DNA of 64,000 nucleotides from Bermanella sp040371755 (GTDB taxonomy: Bacteria > Pseudomonadota > Gammaproteobacteria > Pseudomonadales > Oceanobacteraceae). The first letter of the stretch is position 1. Every line of letters starts with the position of its first letter. Location of the stretch: NCBI RefSeq assembly GCF_040371755.1, contig NZ_BAABWE010000002.1:310001-374000 (forward strand). The letters run 5' to 3'. Of the stretch, positions 61,156 through 64,000 are shown piece by piece. The notes below the pieces were generated by a model. It made no database searches. It had not been told where the DNA came from and worked only from the letters and a program-made list of their open reading frames with translations. Both the position numbers and the translations under genes were made by a program.

Positions 61156-61458
61156 CACATAACGACATCATCACAAATAAAAATAAAAAAGATGAGTCGT
61201 GCGTAACACTTAATATGACACAAACAACAATAAAAAAGTTCAATCAGTGTTACGGGCCAAAATAATTAAAATAACAGGCCAAATAGAATTCGTGTTTTGA
61301 GTGTGTAGTGACCCATTATTAAAATAACAACAAGGGCGCACCAGATACTCAAAACACAATTCGATCTAAATAATAAAAATAATAAACTCACTCGAATCGA
61401 ATCTGGGTAGCCCCAATAAAAATAAAAACAGCTACCCTCGACATTTTCTTTCTTTATC
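61156..61458 (+). ncRNA. crcZ: CrcZ-like Hfq-sequestering RNA, copy 2
   Basis: About 300 bases ending shortly before pcnB. Six A-rich motifs at about 61175-61190, 61221-61238, 61259-61276, 61314-61332, 61366-61385 and 61415-61429. Each can sit in a hairpin loop: 61162-61172/61191-61200, perfect CGTAACACT/AGTGTTACG at 61202/61246, GGCC/GGCC at 61255/61277, 61286-61302/61347-61362, ATTCGA/TCGAAT at 61359/61392, and GGGTAGC/GCTACCC at 61405/61431 (terminator). Some stems compete (61359-61362 used twice). A longer, richer version of RNA 1 and closer in size to Pseudomonas CrcZ/CrcY. Confidence 0.82.
61405..61456 (+). terminator. 3' hairpin of RNA 2
   Basis: GGGTAGC / GCTACCC whose 19-base loop holds an A-rich motif, followed by ATTTTCTTTCTTT. 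It is both the end of the RNA and a potential Hfq site. Confidence 0.75.
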
Positions 61459-61600
61459 TCCTCCCCCTAATTATCGTGCTTTAGTTGCGTTTATGTTTAA
61501 CTTCTGTACACTGCCAACTCCTTAATAATCAGCTAATGGCTTAATTTTATTAGTATTTGCTCTGAATTTTTCACACCTTCATTTGTGTCTTCACCTGATC

Positions 61601-62941
61601 ATGCTTAAACGTCTTATTTCAAAACTCAAGAAATCATCGCATCCTTCACAGGAACAAGTGCAGATCATTCCTCGTAAAGAGCATGACATTAGCCGAGATG
61701 ACATTAGTGAAAACGCAGTAAAAGTACTTTATCGCCTTAAGAAAGCTGGATATGAAGCCTATCTAGTGGGTGGCGGTGTACGCGACCTATTACTGGGCAT
61801 GCATCCAAAAGACTTTGACGTCGCCACTAACGCCAGCCCCGAACAAGTTAACAAGTTATTTCGTAACTCACGTTTAATTGGTCGTCGATTTCGTTTAGTG
61901 CATGTCGTATATGGCCGAGATGTCATTGAAGTAGCCACTTTGCGCGGCCATCACGATAATGCCGAAGGCAAGCAACAATCAAAAACCAGTGATTCAGGCA
62001 TGTTATTACGTGATAACGTGTATGGCACCATAGATGAAGACGCGGTACGCCGTGACTTCACTATAAATGCATTGTATTACGACATTAAAGACTTTTCGGT
62101 ACGCTCTTATGAAGGCGGCATTCAAGATTTAAAACGTAAAAACATTCGCTTAATTGGCGACCCTGAAACCCGCTACCGCGAAGACCCTGTGCGCATGCTA
62201 CGTGCAGTACGCTTTGCTGCTAAGCTCAACTTCAAAATTGCGTCAAATACAGCGGCCCCAATTAAAGAATTAGCGCCGCTCATGTCCAATATTCCAGCGG
62301 CTCGGTTATTTGATGAAGTGATCAAACTGTTTTTAGCAGGTTACGCACAAAATACGTTTAAGTTGCTAGAAGAATACAAACTGTTTGAACAATTATTCCC
62401 TCATACTCAGCAATGCCTAAATGAAAACGACTTTTACCGACGTATGATCAATAACGCACTGGTAAATAGTGATGAACGCATTGCCCAAGGCAAAACCTTA
62501 ACCCCTGCGTTTTTGTATGCGGTATTCCTATGGCCTTGTGTATTGGAAACACAAAAAACACTAGAAGCTCAAGGTATGCCTGCTGCGGCGGCTTATCATC
62601 AAGCCACCAGCCAAGTGCTTAGTAATCAACAAGCTCATACCTCTGTCCCTCGACGCTTCACCGAGGTGATTCGCCACATCTGGGACAGTCAGCGTCGCCT
62701 TGAGCGCCGTGTTAAAAAGCACTTAGAAAGCATTCTAACTCACCCTAAATTTCGTGCGGCTTACGACTTCTTATTACTAAGAGAGCAAACAGGGGAAGAA
62801 TTAGCCGGTGCAGGCAAGTGGTGGACACAATACCAAAAAGACAATGCCCATCTGATTGAACAAGCCAAGTCTCAAGCTAGAGAGCGCCGTAAACCTAGAT
62901 CTTCAGACCGACGCCCTCGTCGTCGCGGCCCAGCCCAGTAG
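61601..62941 (+). CDS. pcnB: Poly(A) polymerase I
   Basis: 446 residues from ATG 61601. Nucleotidyltransferase head with YLVGGGVRDLLLGMHPKDFD (GGxVRD plus the metal Asp pair) near residue 60-85, 'RRDFTINALYY' and 'YREDPVRMLRAVRFAAKL', then a helical RNA-binding body with a basic Arg-rich tail (RERRKPRSSDRRPRR). It adds 3' poly(A) to RNAs, marking them for decay. The next gene, folK, starts 9 bases after its stop. Its leader lies just after RNA 2, so its own promoter is near 61460-61600. Confidence 0.95.
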   Translation: MLKRLISKLKKSSHPSQEQVQIIPRKEHDISRDDISENAVKVLYRLKKAGYEAYLVGGGVRDLLLGMHPKDFDVATNASPEQVNKLFRNSRLIGRRFRLVHVVYGRDVIEVATLRGHHDNAEGKQQSKTSDSGMLLRDNVYGTIDEDAVRRDFTINALYYDIKDFSVRSYEGGIQDLKRKNIRLIGDPETRYREDPVRMLRAVRFAAKLNFKIASNTAAPIKELAPLMSNIPAARLFDEVIKLFLAGYAQNTFKLLEEYKLFEQLFPHTQQCLNENDFYRRMINNALVNSDERIAQGKTLTPAFLYAVFLWPCVLETQKTLEAQGMPAAAAYHQATSQVLSNQQAHTSVPRRFTEVIRHIWDSQRRLERRVKKHLESILTHPKFRAAYDFLLLREQTGEELAGAGKWWTQYQKDNAHLIEQAKSQARERRKPRSSDRRPRRRGPAQ

Positions 62942-62950
62942 AACAGCTCA

Positions 62951-63445
62951 ATGAAATCTTGGGTCGATATTTACATAGGTTTAGGTAGCAACTTAGACCA
63001 GCCATTACAGCATGTGGAGCAAGCCTTCCAGAGCCTTGCTTCCCATAAGCATTTTCAAAACGCCAAATTAAGCGGTATTTATCAAAGCAAACCCGTTGGT
63101 CCACAAGACCAACCTGACTTTATTAATGCTGTTGCCCATGCTCAAACACAGCTTGGCCCCCATGATGTATTAGATTGCCTGCAATCCATAGAGAACGTCC
63201 ATGGCCGTGTGCGTCTGAGGCACTGGGGGGAGCGCAGCTTGGACCTAGACTTGTTAATGTACGGACAAGCACAAATACGTACCCCAAGACTGACTGTTCC
63301 TCATAGCCATATGTTACAACGCAGCTTTGTCTTGTACCCTTTGGCTGATTTGGTCCCAAATTTGTGTTTTGATAACGGCCTTAATCTCGGTGAACACCTA
63401 AACAAGCTTGAGTTTGATCTTAAGCTGCTTAAAAAAGGCATTTGA
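62951..63445 (+). CDS. folK: HPPK, 6-hydroxymethyl-7,8-dihydropterin pyrophosphokinase
   Basis: 164 residues. YIGLGSNLDQP start, 'YQSKPVGPQDQPDFINAVAH' and 'RLRHWGERSLDLDLLMYGQA' with the ATP and Mg sites (RxxxGxRxLDLDLL). It transfers pyrophosphate from ATP to the pterin alcohol, early in folate synthesis. Between pcnB and panB, the usual order. Confidence 0.95.
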   Translation: MKSWVDIYIGLGSNLDQPLQHVEQAFQSLASHKHFQNAKLSGIYQSKPVGPQDQPDFINAVAHAQTQLGPHDVLDCLQSIENVHGRVRLRHWGERSLDLDLLMYGQAQIRTPRLTVPHSHMLQRSFVLYPLADLVPNLCFDNGLNLGEHLNKLEFDLKLLKKGI

Positions 63446-63499
63446 CTTAGTCCTGTCTTATCTGGACTATACGCCTCAAATTAATAGTGAGTTGTACAT

Positions 63500-64000
63500 A
63501 TGAGTAAAACCACCATAAACACCCTACTCCAGTGTAAAAGTAATAAGGAAAAATTCACCGTAGTCACTGCCTACGATGCAACCTTTGCACACTTGGCCAG
63601 TGCCGCAGGCATTGATGTGTTATTGGTTGGCGACTCATTAGGTATGGTTGTTCAAGGCCAAGACAGCACAGTACCTGTGACCTTAGAGCAAATGTGTTAC
63701 CACACATCAGCCGTAAAGCAGGGTAATCAAGGGGCATTGATTATGGCAGATATGCCCTATATGTCTTATGCCTCGCCAGAACAAGCCATTGCCAATGCCG
63801 CCGAGCTGATGCAAGCAGGCGCACAAATGGTCAAGCTAGAAGGCGGAGCATGGTTAGTGGGCACAGTAGAAGCCATGAGCGAACGTGGTATCCCGGTTTG
63901 TTCACATCTAGGATTAACGCCTCAATACGTGCATAAATTTGGTGGTTACAAAGTACAGGGGCGTGAAGATAGCGCCGCCAAACAGATGATTGCCGATGCT
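63500..64000 (+). CDS. panB: 3-methyl-2-oxobutanoate hydroxymethyltransferase, 5' part
   Basis: The first 167 codons; the gene is cut by the window end. 'KFTVVTAYDATFAHLASAAG', VLLVGDSLGMVVQG, 'GALIMADMPYMSYASPEQAI', VKLEGG and 'GIPVCSHLGLTPQYVHKFGG' are all PanB signatures (metal-binding Asp in GDSLG, catalytic Glu near LEGG). It makes ketopantoate, first step of pantothenate synthesis. Confidence 0.95.
   Translation, partial: MSKTTINTLLQCKSNKEKFTVVTAYDATFAHLASAAGIDVLLVGDSLGMVVQGQDSTVPVTLEQMCYHTSAVKQGNQGALIMADMPYMSYASPEQAIANAAELMQAGAQMVKLEGGAWLVGTVEAMSERGIPVCSHLGLTPQYVHKFGGYKVQGREDSAAKQMIADA

Noticed and set aside
61031..61265. Two opposite frames of 70-74 codons in the cbrB-pcnB gap
   Set aside because: They overlap the sigma-54 promoter and A-rich motifs; composition is that of the RNA gene, with no ribosome site.
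60600..61440. CRISPR array suggested by repeated AATAAAAATAAAAA units
   Set aside because: Spacing is irregular, units are short and A-rich, and no cas genes are present; hairpin-loop placement fits CrcZ-like RNA.

Overview
The window is a chromosomal stretch of a gammaproteobacterium, about 42% GC by eye. The closest fit is a marine Oceanospirillales-type organism (Bermanella/Oleispira/Thalassolituus-like), related at a distance to Pseudomonas. Evidence is the conserved block dksA-gluQ-cbrX-cbrA-cbrB-[crcZ]-pcnB-folK-panB, the blocks queA-tgt-yajC-secD-secF and lptG-lptF/pepA-holC-valS, and an mrcB-lpoP pair. The genus is inferred from gene order and protein style, not from a database search.

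Layout. 1-8.7 kb: the tail of a LysR regulator, a degenerate receiver protein, a thiolase, a three-gene operon (BASS-type symporter, TauE/SafE permease, N-acyl-D-amino-acid deacylase), a response regulator and a coiled-coil membrane protein. 8.7-14.5 kb: the queA, tgt, yajC, secD, secF run for queuosine tRNA modification and protein export. 14.6-17.5 kb: tRNA-Leu(CAA) with a strong promoter and a decayed tRNA-like sequence upstream, then two and a half copies of a secreted beta-barrel-like family and an RDD membrane protein. 17.7-25.6 kb: an unknown membrane protein, an exported tail-collar protein, PBP1b with its probable activator LpoP, a PfkB-type kinase, and an AraC regulator paired with a GGDEF protein whose signature is degenerate. 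25.9-32.3 kb: a phosphate-scavenging operon (TonB-dependent receptor, beta-propeller phytase lipoprotein, alkaline phosphatase lipoprotein) behind a Pho box. 32.4-45.5 kb: a phosphoribosyltransferase, lptG/lptF, then pepA, holC and valS separated by two lineage-specific insertions (lipoprotein + SGNH hydrolase + acyltransferase; three tandem paralogous lipoproteins). 45.6-54.2 kb: accessory genes, dbpA, a dead dbpA-like fragment, a perfect 99-bp tandem duplication, an orphan solute-binding protein, sfsA and an aminotransferase. 54.4-64 kb: dksA, gluQ, cbrX, cbrA, cbrB, a 1.2-kb non-coding region, pcnB, folK and panB (cut by the window end).

The most striking region is the 1.2 kb between cbrB and pcnB. 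It has no credible gene. It holds two successive copies of the same regulatory layout: GTTAC, GTTAC and inverted GTAAC, then a sigma-54 -24/-12 promoter, then an RNA with A-rich AANAANAA-type motifs (three in the first, six in the second). Each motif can be drawn in a hairpin loop. This matches the Pseudomonas CbrB-activated RNA CrcZ, which sequesters Hfq in carbon catabolite repression, here as a tandem pair at one locus. A 56-residue gene matching CbrX, two bases upstream of cbrA, completes the module: sensor CbrA, sigma-54 activator CbrB and two candidate output RNAs.

Genome wear is visible around 48.8-49.8 kb (nonsense-truncated helicase copy; 99-bp duplication of a lipoprotein 5' end) and around the tRNA-Leu gene (tRNA-like remnant; 5'-truncated beta-barrel gene).
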